Assembly (NCBI RefSeq): GCF_900156825.1
Contig: NZ_FTOV01000010.1
Span: 62,001-126,000, forward strand
Length of the DNA: 64,000 nucleotides
Source: Chryseobacterium gambrini
GTDB taxonomy: Bacteria > Bacteroidota > Bacteroidia > Flavobacteriales > Weeksellaceae
Reading direction: 5' to 3'
The notes under the pieces are model-generated. The model made no database searches and was not told the origin of the DNA. It was given only the letters and a program-made list of their open reading frames with translations. This document shows positions 37,216-46,186 of this stretch, piece after piece. The translations under genes were made by a program, and so were the position numbers. Position 1 is the stretch's first letter. Each line of letters starts with the position of its first letter.

Positions 37216-39471
37216 ATGTTTATACCAACACCATTAGATACCATATTAACTTATTTCCAGACAGGAGATATTCCTACCCAGGAGGAATTTAAGGCATCTT
37301 GGTCTTCATTTTGGCATAAAAATGATTCTGTACCGACAAGCAAAATTGAAGGTCTCGATCATCAGTTACAAAATAAAGCCGATAAAAGTGCTTTTGAAAC
37401 ACACCTCTCAAATCCGGATTCCCATATCAGTTATTTAGCTGCAAAAGATGCTGCAAATTTAGACAGCAATAATCTTCAGGCTTGGAAAACAGCATTAGGG
37501 GTTGGAGAACAGCCTGAAAATACAGCAACTATTGATGACGCAAATAATACGGGAAATGTTTATACAAAACAGCAAAGCGATACAAAATATATGCTTTTGA
37601 GTGATTTTGTAGATAAAGATCAAAAAATTCTGGCAGAAAAAATCGAAGCTTTAGGTTTAACCTCGCTGATCGAAGCTGTTGAAACTGATATTTCTTTATT
37701 TGCAGATCATTCTGCATCTTACGAATTTCAGGAGAACGATTTTATTGCAATTCCGGATTCAGCCGGAAACTTTTCACTTTACCTTTTTAAAGGCGGTGTA
37801 AAAAACAATAAATATAATTATCTGCCTACAGGAATCTCGAATGTCACCATCGGAATGGTAGAAGGACTTCAGGGTGAACTAAATAAAAAAATAGACAAAC
37901 CTCTTACGGATGGGAAATTTTACATTAAGAGAGCATCAGGAGTTACAACAACAGAAACCTTAGCAGATGAAACACTTGCTTCTGTTGTGAGCAGAGATGC
38001 ATACTCCCCGAAACCTATTACTTTTCTGGATGGTTCCGAACGTACTTATGCCAATATTGGAGTGAATCCAGCAACTTATTCCTTTTTCTGGGGCAATATT
38101 AATCCTAATCATACTGGATTTTACAATCATACATTTGGCTACAATTGTCTATCAAAAGTAACCACAGGAAATAACAATATTGCTTTTGGTGCCGCAGCGG
38201 GGCAAGAGCTTACAACCGGCTCGTTTAATACTTTTGTGGGAGTTGTTGCCGGTCAGAATGCAGTGTCGGGAAACTATAATGTAATGATAGGAGAAGAAAC
38301 CGGATTTAAAGTAACTTCAGGATTTAAGAATACTTTAGTAGGAACGGCATCTGGATATAATGTGACTACCGGAAACCTTAATACACTTATCGGCTACAAA
38401 GCATCTAATACCACTACTTTAGGAGATCGTAATATTATTATTGGGGCATCATCAGGACAGGGAGTTACAGGACAGAATAATATTCTGATCGGAGTTGGGG
38501 CAGGTCATAATGACGGAGCTTTATCTAATAAGCTTATTATCCACTCCAATAATACCATGACAGGATACAACAACACTTCAGAAGGTGTGTTTGGAAGCTT
38601 TCAGCAGGGAACCCTCGGTATGGCTTTAATTACAGGAGATTTTCTCCAGAGATGGGTGAAGTTCAATGGTACGTTTTCTATTAATCCGTCCTATATTCCT
38701 GCAGGAGATGCATCTTATAAGAAAATATTCGTTGGGAACTCTTCCGGGCAGTTTGGATGGATCGATAAGGTAGATTCTATTCCCCTATCGGGAACTTTAC
38801 CGGGAAAACCTGTAACAGGAGAAATTGAATTTTCAACAGATGGAGGAGGGGCTATTAAAAGTGGAGTTGCCAATATTTCTGTTTCAGACGGATTCACTAC
38901 CATTTTTTCAGGCGATCTGATGGGCGACAGGACTCAGATATTATCAAGTCCAATGCAGATTTCATTATCTCAGGGATCAGATAAATATATCAATCTTACC
39001 CAATGGCTGGACAGAATAGATGTGGGGGCTCCAAGTGAAGGTCCCGGTATTGTCGGTCAGAACTATTATGGAGATCATTATACAGAAAATTCTTTTGTAC
39101 AGAAAAAGTGGGTAGAAGAAAAAGTAAAAAATATTACGGGAAATGGTTATAAAATCTACAGGGCATTATTAAACAATAATAGGGGAACTTTTGATCCAAA
39201 CTTCATAGTACTTGAAAACACAATAGGAAACATAGAGTGGGATCGTGTAGACTCGGGTAAATTTATAGGAAAAATGTCCGGAGCCTTTACGGAAAATAAA
39301 GTCTGGATTAATGCCAGGATAAATGCGCTATATACAAAAAATCATGTGGATTGTTATTCTTTCAGAGGATCAGAAGACCATGTAAGCCTCAATATATTTG
39401 ATGTAACCGATAAATCTCCTGTTGATTTTGAAGAACAGTACGGATTTATTGAGATCTATGTTTACGATTAA
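37216..39471 (+). CDS. Tail-fibre protein 3 with beta-roll repeats
   Basis: 751 residues from the chosen start (MFIPTPLDTILTYFQTGDIP), which aligns with the anchors of fibres 1 and 2 (FQTGDIPTQEEFKASWSSFW, KIEGLDHQLQNKADKSAFET). Residues about 315-440 contain at least seven GN-N--G-type repeats (TTGNNNIAFGAAAGQELTTG; VSGNYNVMIGEETGFKVTSG), a left-handed beta-roll like YadA heads and phage fibres. The rest is a unique tip. Predicted receptor-binding fibre. Confidence 0.8.
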   Translation: MFIPTPLDTILTYFQTGDIPTQEEFKASWSSFWHKNDSVPTSKIEGLDHQLQNKADKSAFETHLSNPDSHISYLAAKDAANLDSNNLQAWKTALGVGEQPENTATIDDANNTGNVYTKQQSDTKYMLLSDFVDKDQKILAEKIEALGLTSLIEAVETDISLFADHSASYEFQENDFIAIPDSAGNFSLYLFKGGVKNNKYNYLPTGISNVTIGMVEGLQGELNKKIDKPLTDGKFYIKRASGVTTTETLADETLASVVSRDAYSPKPITFLDGSERTYANIGVNPATYSFFWGNINPNHTGFYNHTFGYNCLSKVTTGNNNIAFGAAAGQELTTGSFNTFVGVVAGQNAVSGNYNVMIGEETGFKVTSGFKNTLVGTASGYNVTTGNLNTLIGYKASNTTTLGDRNIIIGASSGQGVTGQNNILIGVGAGHNDGALSNKLIIHSNNTMTGYNNTSEGVFGSFQQGTLGMALITGDFLQRWVKFNGTFSINPSYIPAGDASYKKIFVGNSSGQFGWIDKVDSIPLSGTLPGKPVTGEIEFSTDGGGAIKSGVANISVSDGFTTIFSGDLMGDRTQILSSPMQISLSQGSDKYINLTQWLDRIDVGAPSEGPGIVGQNYYGDHYTENSFVQKKWVEEKVKNITGNGYKIYRALLNNNRGTFDPNFIVLENTIGNIEWDRVDSGKFIGKMSGAFTENKVWINARINALYTKNHVDCYSFRGSEDHVSLNIFDVTDKSPVDFEEQYGFIEIYVYD

Positions 39472-39524
39472 GCAAACAGAAAATCTAAAATTTAAATTAT
39501 GAACAAAAAAAGAATTAAAAACTG

Positions 39525-40832
39525 ATGGAGTCAACACAACTACAACATTTATTCACCCATTTAGAAAGCGTTATTACTTGGCGTCTCAATCATCCGGAAG
39601 ATGATTTCACTACTGCTCCCGAATTTAATCCATACGATTACAAAAACTTTCATTTGGGAAATTATATTCTGGAAAAAAAGCTCACGCATGAGGAAATTAT
39701 TATCCTTTTAATGGCTTTGCTGCCAAGACTGGAACCTTCCTTGCTGAAAAAGATTTATCTGGAATTTCCTGCCGGTTCATTATTCGATTTTTGTTCGGTT
39801 AATGAAAATGGCAGACTTTTTAATCCCACGATTCAGTCATTACAGTATATTTTAGGTGGAGAAAATATTCAGCAGAGACTGAAGGTATTAGATAATTTTA
39901 GTCAGAATTCAACACTTGTAAGAGAAGAACTTATTGTTTTTTCAGGACAGGAAAGCACGTCCATAAACAGCCAGCTAAACATTCATCAGGATGCTTTTGA
40001 GGCTTTAATGTTCGGAGCAGAACTGCTTCCTAAAATGAGTAACGATTTCCCGGCAGAGCAGCTTCATACAAGCAGAACATGGGAAGATTTAATCCTTCCT
40101 CAAGATACTTTGGATGAGCTTCAGGGGATTGAAGCTTGGTACAGCAGCAGCAGGATTCTTATGGAAGACTGGGGAATGCAGAAAAAGCTTAAACCAGGTT
40201 TCAGGGTACTGTTTTACGGAGATCCCGGAACCGGAAAAACACTTGCAGCAAGTCTTCTGGGAAAATACACCGGACGTCCCGTTTTCAGAGTGGATGTTTC
40301 CATGCTGGTTTCAAAATATATCGGGGAAACAGAGAAACATCTGGCTAAATTATTCGATAAGGCGGAAAACAAAAACTGGATCCTGTTTTTTGATGAGGCA
40401 GATGCTATTTTCGGGAAAAGAACCAGTGTTCGTGATGCGCATGACAAATATGCCAATCAGGAAGTTTCTTATCTGTTACAGAGAATAGAAACTTTTTCGG
40501 GACTTATCATTCTGGCATCCAACTTCAAAAACAATATGGATAAAGCCTTTACGAGACGTTTCCATAGCTGTATAAAATTCAATAATCCCGGATATGAAGA
40601 ACGTCTGCGCATCTGGCAGCACAATCTGCCGCAGCAATTAGATCTTGGAGATATTAATCTGGAGCAGATTTCCAGAAGATATGAACTTACAGGATCCAAT
40701 ATCATGAACATCATTCAGGATGTTTGCTTAAAAGTAATTTCATCGGAAGAGCCCGGTTACAGAGCAAATTCAGAAATGCTGCTGGAAAGTATCAGGAAAG
40801 AATATTTAAAAGAGGATAAAATATTCTCTTAA
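39525..40832 (+). CDS. AAA+ ATPase, Afp15-like
   Basis: 435 residues. Walker A GDPGTGKT at about 232-239, Walker B ILFFDEADAIFGKR at about 285-298, and a sensor/arginine-finger region ILASNFKNNMDKAFTRRF. The N-terminal 200 residues are eCIS-specific. Afp15/PVC15 ATPases are needed for particle assembly or cargo loading, although the exact step is unsettled. Its place at the end of the fibre block closes the eCIS gene set in this window. Confidence 0.9.
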   Translation: MESTQLQHLFTHLESVITWRLNHPEDDFTTAPEFNPYDYKNFHLGNYILEKKLTHEEIIILLMALLPRLEPSLLKKIYLEFPAGSLFDFCSVNENGRLFNPTIQSLQYILGGENIQQRLKVLDNFSQNSTLVREELIVFSGQESTSINSQLNIHQDAFEALMFGAELLPKMSNDFPAEQLHTSRTWEDLILPQDTLDELQGIEAWYSSSRILMEDWGMQKKLKPGFRVLFYGDPGTGKTLAASLLGKYTGRPVFRVDVSMLVSKYIGETEKHLAKLFDKAENKNWILFFDEADAIFGKRTSVRDAHDKYANQEVSYLLQRIETFSGLIILASNFKNNMDKAFTRRFHSCIKFNNPGYEERLRIWQHNLPQQLDLGDINLEQISRRYELTGSNIMNIIQDVCLKVISSEEPGYRANSEMLLESIRKEYLKEDKIFS

Positions 40833-40858
40833 AAATTTGAACTTTAAATACCAAAATC

Positions 40859-41428
40859 ATGAATGCAAAAACTTTACTGTTGATTGCTTTAATCAGCATT
40901 GCTTTTGGGTGTAGAACTAAAAATAAAGTGATCACTAATTACGAAGAAAAAAAACAGGAATCGGAAAAAGTAAAAATAGATTCTCTGAATTCACAAAGTC
41001 AGCAGTCAGCACAGAATAGTTCTTCAGAAACGCTTTCAAACGACCGAAAGAACGAACAGTCCGGAGAAATATTAATCAAAGGTAAATCTGATCCGTCCAG
41101 TCCTTTTGTTTACCATAATATTGTCGGCAAAGACACCATTCAGAGTATTTCGATCGTGGGAAACGCAGAATATTTAATCGATAATCATTATGTGAAATCC
41201 GACAGTAAAAAATTGGAGGTAATGAAGAAAGAATCTGTACAGCTTATTCAGAATACAGATCAGAAAACTTTCTCCAAAGAAGTAAACAAAGAGTCTGAAC
41301 TTAAAACTTCTGAAGAAACAAAAAAGATTAAAGTGAATGGACTTCAGGCGGGAGCGTGGATTGTGATCGCAATTGCTACAGGAATTTTAATACTGGCATT
41401 TTTCACTTACAAATATTTTAAAAAATGA
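40859..41428 (+). CDS. Spanin-like lipoprotein with C-terminal membrane anchor
   Basis: 189 residues. A lipoprotein signal with lipobox IAFGC (Cys18) at the N-terminus, a Gln/Ser/Lys-rich linker with little structure, and a C-terminal membrane segment (GAWIVIAIATGILILAFFTY) followed by KYFKK. A protein tethered to the outer membrane by lipid and to the inner membrane by a C-terminal helix matches unimolecular spanins such as phage T1 gp11. Its stop overlaps the endolysin start (ATGA), as in phage lysis cassettes. Confidence 0.65.
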   Translation: MNAKTLLLIALISIAFGCRTKNKVITNYEEKKQESEKVKIDSLNSQSQQSAQNSSSETLSNDRKNEQSGEILIKGKSDPSSPFVYHNIVGKDTIQSISIVGNAEYLIDNHYVKSDSKKLEVMKKESVQLIQNTDQKTFSKEVNKESELKTSEETKKIKVNGLQAGAWIVIAIATGILILAFFTYKYFKK

Positions 41429-41865
41429 AAACATCACCAAAAGGAATACAGCTCATTTTATCATTCGAAGGTTTCAGTGCAAAACCTTATCTGGATTCTG
41501 CCGGAATTCCGACAATCGGTTACGGAAACACCTATTATCCGGGAGGTAAAAAAGTGACGATGAAAGATTTGCCGATCACAAAGGAAAAAGGAGCCGAACT
41601 GTTTGCATCAGTCTTGCCGACCTATGAGAAAATTGTTCTCGGAAAAATAAAAATTCAGCTTACACAAAACCAGTTCGATGCGCTTGTTTCGCACACCTAC
41701 AATACAGGAGGTTCCGATACATTGTTTTCGTTAATTAATAAAAAATCAGACGCGGAATCCATCAGAAACTGGTTTACCACAAAATATACTACAGCGGGCG
41801 GAAAAGTTCTTGCAGGTTTAGTGAGAAGAAGAAACGCTGAGGCAGATTTGTTTTTTGCAAAGTAA
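41425..41865 (+). CDS. GH24 endolysin (T4 lysozyme type)
   Basis: 146 residues. Glu15, Asp24 and Thr30 have exactly the E-x8-D-x5-T spacing of the T4 lysozyme active site (SFEGFSAKPYLDSAGIPTIG), followed by GYGNTYYPGG. The end (GLVRRRNAEADLFF) is also typical. It cuts peptidoglycan glycan strands. No signal peptide, so access to the wall would need a holin. Translationally coupled to the spanin-like gene and followed by a terminator. Confidence 0.93.
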   Translation: MKTSPKGIQLILSFEGFSAKPYLDSAGIPTIGYGNTYYPGGKKVTMKDLPITKEKGAELFASVLPTYEKIVLGKIKIQLTQNQFDALVSHTYNTGGSDTLFSLINKKSDAESIRNWFTTKYTTAGGKVLAGLVRRRNAEADLFFAK

Positions 41866-41913
41866 GGTTTAGACAATAATGATAAAGATTTTTAGTCTTA
41901 ATCTTAAATAGTC

Positions 41914-41935
41914 AGGCTGTCTTTTCAGGCAGCCT
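41914..41935 (+). terminator. Terminator at the end of the eCIS block
   Basis: AGGCTGTCT TTTC AGGCAGCCT, a 9-bp stem with one G-T pair, followed by TTTCTTTTTT. Confidence 0.85.
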
Positions 41936-42268
41936 TTTCTTTTTTAACTTTTATCAATAAATAATATAAATATTTTAGCAAAATCGATAAAATTTAATCA
42001 ATGATTTATCATATTTGTATTATGTTTTCAAGTAATATTTTTAAAAAATTTCAAATTTTAATCTCATTAATTTCCCAAACATATAATTTCTAGCATAGCA
42101 TTTGTATAGTACAATTTATCTGATCATTTAGAAAGGAATTGTAAAATTTTATTTATAGAGTTGAAGAAATTTGTCAGTTGAGGTGATGTTCTGTTCCTAT
42201 TATTTTTAAGTTTCTGATGACGGATGATGTGAAGAATATTTTTATTCAATACAATAGATCAACCACCA
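41936..42268. other. AT-rich gap between eCIS block and chromosome
   Basis: Very AT-rich, no gene or strong hairpin seen. Probable boundary of the eCIS-associated region. Confidence 0.4.
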
Positions 42269-42658
42269 ATGACAAAATTGAATACCAAAATCTGCTCAGA
42301 TGTTGCCTTGTGTACTTTGATAAGGAAAAACAGGCAAAAGGGATTTGAAAAGCTCTATAGAACTTACGGATGCATTCTGTATGGTCTCGCTCTACAATCT
42401 GTTTCTTCAAAAGACCTTGCAGAAGAAATCGTACAGCAGACTTTCGTTAATGTTTTAAAAAAAATAGATCATTTTTCAGATCAAAAATATTCTTTTCAGG
42501 TTTGGATGATCCAGAATCTTATCATAACCATCAAAGAGTTTCTTTCCGAAAAACACATCGATTATAACTTTACCCTAAAGAATTTTCCGGAATTTAAGTT
42601 TGAACTGAAACAGCAGATTCCAACGTATCCTTCGCAGACTGAAATCAACAGTTTCTGA
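42269..42658 (+). CDS. Short sigma-70 region-2-like protein
   Basis: 129 residues. Residues about 10-95 read as sigma region 2 of ECF type (FEKLYRTYGCILYGLALQSV, DLAEEIVQQTFVNVLKKIDH, FQVWMIQNLI). Region 4, needed for -35 binding, is absent: the remaining 35 residues have no HTH, whereas ECF sigma factors are about 180 residues. It may be a naturally short family of Chryseobacterium or a truncated gene. Confidence 0.7.
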   Translation: MTKLNTKICSDVALCTLIRKNRQKGFEKLYRTYGCILYGLALQSVSSKDLAEEIVQQTFVNVLKKIDHFSDQKYSFQVWMIQNLIITIKEFLSEKHIDYNFTLKNFPEFKFELKQQIPTYPSQTEINSF

Positions 42659-42784
42659 TCGTTTATTATTTAACCACATTTATAAAAGCCTTTTTGCTGA
42701 CTTATCATTGTGGTATCTGTTTTTTAATATCTTGAAATACTTTAAAATTTTGGCAGACAAATTGTTACAGCTTAAAAGTCAGAG

Positions 42785-42935
42785 ATGATTGTCCGTAATT
42801 TATCGTAACTGAAAAACCTTGAGTTCTTTTGATAAGTGAAACGCCTTTGTGAACTTAAAAACATTTAGTAGTAACAAAAACTCTGCGGAATTTGCTTGGT
42901 AAGAGCAGTATAATTAATAACGGATAATTAAATCA
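42785..42935. repeat. Dispersed intergenic repeat, copy 1
   Basis: ATGATTGTCCGTAATTT at 42785-42801 followed by GAGTTCTTTT, CTTAAAAACA-TTAGTA and ATTAATAACGGATAA. Related stretches are at 43715-43830 and 62274-62450; typical chromosomal filler repeat of this genus. Confidence 0.6.
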
Positions 42936-42968
42936 AATACAAATTAAACCACTAAACATATTAATATT

Positions 42969-43586
42969 ATGAAAAATTCAATTTTAGGTATTCTTGCCAT
43001 CGCTGCAATGGTAGCCTGTAAAAAAAATGAAACTACGAATGTTAACAGTTCTGCAGACAGCACAGCAATGACGGCTCCTGCAGATTCCGGAATGATGAGC
43101 AACGATTCTGCTACTGCTGCAGCACCATCCGATGCAACTACAAAAACATCTCTGAGCGATCAGGATAAAATGTTTGCCGATGCCGCAGCAAAAGGAGGAA
43201 TGATGGAAGTAATGGTAGGAAAGCTTGCTGCAATGAATGCTGAAAGCACTGTTGTAAAATCATTGGGAGAAATGATGGTAAAAGACCACAGTAAAGCCAA
43301 TGACGAGCTAAAAAAATGGGCAATGACGGTAGAATATACTTTACCGACAGCCATGGATGCAGACCAACAGAAAATGTATGACGATCTGAAAGCCAAAAAA
43401 GGAAAAGATTTCGATAAAGCTTACACCGATCTTATGGTAAGCGATCATAAAGAAGACATTGCGGTGTTTAAAAAAGAAGCTTCAGCCGGCTCGGAAGCAT
43501 CACTGAAATCTTTTGCAAGCAATACGCTTCCTACTTTAGAACATCATTTAATGGAAGCTGAAAAAGCAAAATCAGCCGTTAAGTAA
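42969..43586 (+). CDS. DUF4142 lipoprotein
   Basis: 205 residues with a lipobox (AMVAC, Cys17), an Ala/Ser/Asp-rich linker (residues 20-60) and a DUF4142 ferritin-like helical domain (FADAAAKGGMMEVMVGKLAA; VKSLGEMMVKDHSKANDELK; LEHHLMEAEKAKSAV) with its conserved DHSKAN and HH motifs. Outer-membrane or periplasmic; members are linked to stress in Bacteroidetes, function unproven. Confidence 0.85.
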   Translation: MKNSILGILAIAAMVACKKNETTNVNSSADSTAMTAPADSGMMSNDSATAAAPSDATTKTSLSDQDKMFADAAAKGGMMEVMVGKLAAMNAESTVVKSLGEMMVKDHSKANDELKKWAMTVEYTLPTAMDADQQKMYDDLKAKKGKDFDKAYTDLMVSDHKEDIAVFKKEASAGSEASLKSFASNTLPTLEHHLMEAEKAKSAVK

Positions 43587-43614
43587 ATAATTTCTGATAC
43601 AAAAATTCATAAAG

Positions 43615-43655
43615 ACTATTCTCAGAATCCCTATTGATTAATCTCTGAGAATAGT
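43615..43655 (+). terminator. Intrinsic terminator after DUF4142 gene
   Basis: ACTATTCTCAGA, 17-nt loop, TCTGAGAATAGT, then TTTTTATTTT; 12-bp perfect stem. Confidence 0.88.
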
Positions 43656-43714
43656 TTTTTATTTTAAGCTTATAAACTCATTGTAGTTGTCTGCAATTTT
43701 TCATTATTAAAAAA

Positions 43715-43830
43715 TCTTTGTGTTCTTTGCTGAATCAAAAGCAGTTGCGAAATTAAAAAACAGTTTGTAGTCAAGAACTCTTTTAAACTTTTCGTTAAAA
43801 TTAAGCATCATGATTAATAACGGATAAACA
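43715..43830. repeat. Dispersed intergenic repeat, copy 2
   Basis: Contains TTTGTGTTCTTTGCTGAA, AATTAAAAAACAGTTTGTAGT and ATTAATAACGGATAA, in the same order as the copies at 42785 and 62274, but with a shorter middle. Confidence 0.55.
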
Positions 43831-43931
43831 AAATTTTTATCAATGAACAGTACTTGCAGTATGATCCTACTCATAATCATAGGCAGGATTCAATGGTAAA
43901 TTTGTAACAAACCACCAAACAATAAATAGAG

Positions 43932-44537
43932 ATGAAGCCGAAACAGATTCTGGGAGTTCCGATACAGAAAAAAGGCGGATTCCACGACACAGAAAGTACA
44001 AAACAGTTTGGAATTGTAGAAATAGATTCAAAATTTGCAATTCTGAAAGAACGGTTTTTTGCCATCAACAGATGGAAAGAATACTGTGGTAATGCTTCCA
44101 CAGATTTTAAACATTTTGATGCTTCCGGAGATTTTGTAGACCGCTTTCCCAAAAAAGGAGATTTTATTAGAATTGATATTCCAGGTCCCGGAATGCTTCA
44201 GGCTGAAGGGTATGACTGGGTTGAAATACTACACCTCACGCATACAGATACAGAACGAAGCGAATCTTATATGATGATGTGCAGACCGTCTAAAGAGCCC
44301 AACAAGCCGAAAGGTTATATTGAACATTTTTATACCGCTTCGGCAACATCCAATATGGTGATTTCCAAAGAAGGAAATTTCTTAAAATCAGGAATATACG
44401 GAAGAAATGAAAGTCCGAATTTTAAAGTGCCGTTCTGGGATAAAATAAGAAATTTTTTAATAGCCTTTGGCGGAATTTTCGGCTTTGGAAAAATGCAGTG
44501 GAAGATTCTTGCTGATGGATTACTGGATTTCGAATAA
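43932..44537 (+). CDS. Hypothetical protein, 201 aa
   Basis: Starts MKPKQILGVPIQKKGGFHDT, no signal peptide or membrane segment. Contains FPKKGDFIRIDIPGPGMLQA and WVEILHLTHTDTERSESYMM, a compact beta-rich protein. No family recognised. A TAAATTTG box at 43897-43904 could be its promoter, but no TTG lies at the right distance upstream. Convergent with the TPR regulator gene. Confidence 0.65.
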   Translation: MKPKQILGVPIQKKGGFHDTESTKQFGIVEIDSKFAILKERFFAINRWKEYCGNASTDFKHFDASGDFVDRFPKKGDFIRIDIPGPGMLQAEGYDWVEILHLTHTDTERSESYMMMCRPSKEPNKPKGYIEHFYTASATSNMVISKEGNFLKSGIYGRNESPNFKVPFWDKIRNFLIAFGGIFGFGKMQWKILADGLLDFE

Positions 44538-44637
44538 CATTATTTATACCCTTGTTTTTTCAAACCATTTATTTTTCTGTTTAGCTCATCAAAAGTCTGT
44601 GGAATTTTTAGTTTTGATAATGCATGAAATCTATGTG

Positions 44638-46065
44638 TTAGTATAGCCTCTTTCCAAGATTTTTAAACCATAATTCCGTAGTTTCTTCGGTAGGAATATT
44701 CAGTTTGGTTCTCAGATTATGCTTTCTGTTCCGTACTGTACTTATTGTTCTGAAAGTGTAGGTTGCAATATCTTTTGCATTGAATCCCAAATAAATATAG
44801 GCACAAAGCGTAAGTTCTGAAACTCTTAATTTCGGATCGATTTTCAGAAGCTCATTAATTACTTCGGGATACACTTCCTGAAAGCGGGTAAAAAACTCAG
44901 GACTGTTGCTTTTTGCCAACTGAACAATATTTTCGAACGATTCATTTACTTTTTGCTGAAGCTGCAAATTTTCCTCTTCCTTTATGGTAAGCAATGCACT
45001 GTTTTCTCGTTTTTTAGAATTATATTTTTTAAGCGTATAAATGTATATGATTATAAATAATATAATGGTAATCATTAAAATGACATACAGTGTAGTGTGT
45101 GATTTTTGATTTTTAAGATCCTTTTCCCGGATAATTTTCTTTACGGGAAGATCGTAGATTTTTTGTTTTTCAACAGAAAGGCTGTCATGGATTGCAGAGT
45201 AGTTCTCAAAATTTTCGGATGCTTTTTTATATTCGTTCATCAGCTTGTAAGCCTGAGCTAATATTTTTTGCGTCTCCATAATATCCTGTGGCTTGTTCAG
45301 CTTTTCTGAAATGGAAATAGATTTTTCAAGATAGGAAACCGCTGTTTTGTAATCTCCTTTTTCCAGATAATATCTTCCCCAGTTTCTATCCAGTACAGAC
45401 CTCTGAAATATGGGCAGCATTTTAGATGAACTGTATTTCTCGCCTGCTTCCAGATAATACCTCGCCGAATCCATATTTTTATCCAGAGAAATATAATATT
45501 TTGCCAGTCGGGACGATGTATACGTTGTAGGTGATGCAAGATGAGCTTTAAGAAGATCGGCATACATATTTTTGTAATCTTTCTGATGCTCATAGATTAC
45601 AGATCTTAATCCATACAGATATTCCAGATCCTTTTTCCTTTTATTCTTTTGCGCCTGATGTATTGCTTTTTTATAATGGTTCAGTGCCAGTGTATAAAAT
45701 CCTAAATTGTGATAACATCTTCCATATTCTCCGTTTATCCGTATCTGGAGTTCATCGTCATTAAGGTTTTCACTTTTGGCTGCGGCAATATCCAGATAGC
45801 GCAGACTTTCTTTTGTGTTATAAAGGTTGCTGTAAGTGTTTGCGATGAAAATATATCCTTTCACGGAAGCTTTATCATCCTTAATAGATTCATAACCGGA
45901 GATTAATTCCTTGCAAAGAACGATTGCCTCTTTAAATTTACCTTCTGCACGGAGAACATTTAATTGGAGATAAAGAGAATCCAGTTGCTCCTTAGATTTT
46001 TGTCCAAAAGCAATATTAGAAAAAAATAAAATAAAAAAAATAAATAGTGCTTTCTTCAGATTCAT
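44638..46065 (-). CDS. TPR sensor/regulator with membrane helix and LuxR-like HTH
   Basis: 475 residues: signal peptide (1-21), tetratricopeptide repeats over about 25-300 (ALNHYKKAIHQAQK, AVSYLEKSISISEK), a membrane helix near 325-345 (LYVILMITIILFIIIYIYTL), a coiled coil and a C-terminal HTH (LTLCAYIYLGFNAKDIATYT, STVRNRKHNLRTKLNI). This is the Bacteroidetes periplasmic-TPR/cytoplasmic-HTH regulator design. Ligand and targets unknown. Confidence 0.85.
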   Translation of the reverse strand: MNLKKALFIFFILFFSNIAFGQKSKEQLDSLYLQLNVLRAEGKFKEAIVLCKELISGYESIKDDKASVKGYIFIANTYSNLYNTKESLRYLDIAAAKSENLNDDELQIRINGEYGRCYHNLGFYTLALNHYKKAIHQAQKNKRKKDLEYLYGLRSVIYEHQKDYKNMYADLLKAHLASPTTYTSSRLAKYYISLDKNMDSARYYLEAGEKYSSSKMLPIFQRSVLDRNWGRYYLEKGDYKTAVSYLEKSISISEKLNKPQDIMETQKILAQAYKLMNEYKKASENFENYSAIHDSLSVEKQKIYDLPVKKIIREKDLKNQKSHTTLYVILMITIILFIIIYIYTLKKYNSKKRENSALLTIKEEENLQLQQKVNESFENIVQLAKSNSPEFFTRFQEVYPEVINELLKIDPKLRVSELTLCAYIYLGFNAKDIATYTFRTISTVRNRKHNLRTKLNIPTEETTELWFKNLGKRLY

Positions 46066-46130
46066 AAAGGTACAATCGCGTTACTAAAATTAATTAAAAT
46101 TTTAAAATATGATCAATAATAATTTAAAAA

Positions 46131-46156
46131 ATAGACAGATTTAATAATCTGCCTAT
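46131..46156 (-). terminator. Terminator of the surface-protein pair
   Basis: On the - strand: ATAGGCAGATT ATTA AATCTGTCTAT followed by TTTTTAAATT; 11-bp stem with one mismatch. Confidence 0.75.
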
Positions 46157-46186
46157 AAGATATTCCTTTGGGGAACGATTTGATTT

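Noticed and set aside
63..41865. Intact tailed prophage
   Set aside because: No capsid, portal, terminase, integrase or DNA replication genes are present; PAAR, Afp12-like and Afp15-like AAA+ genes identify an eCIS. Only the lysis and repressor genes are phage-like.
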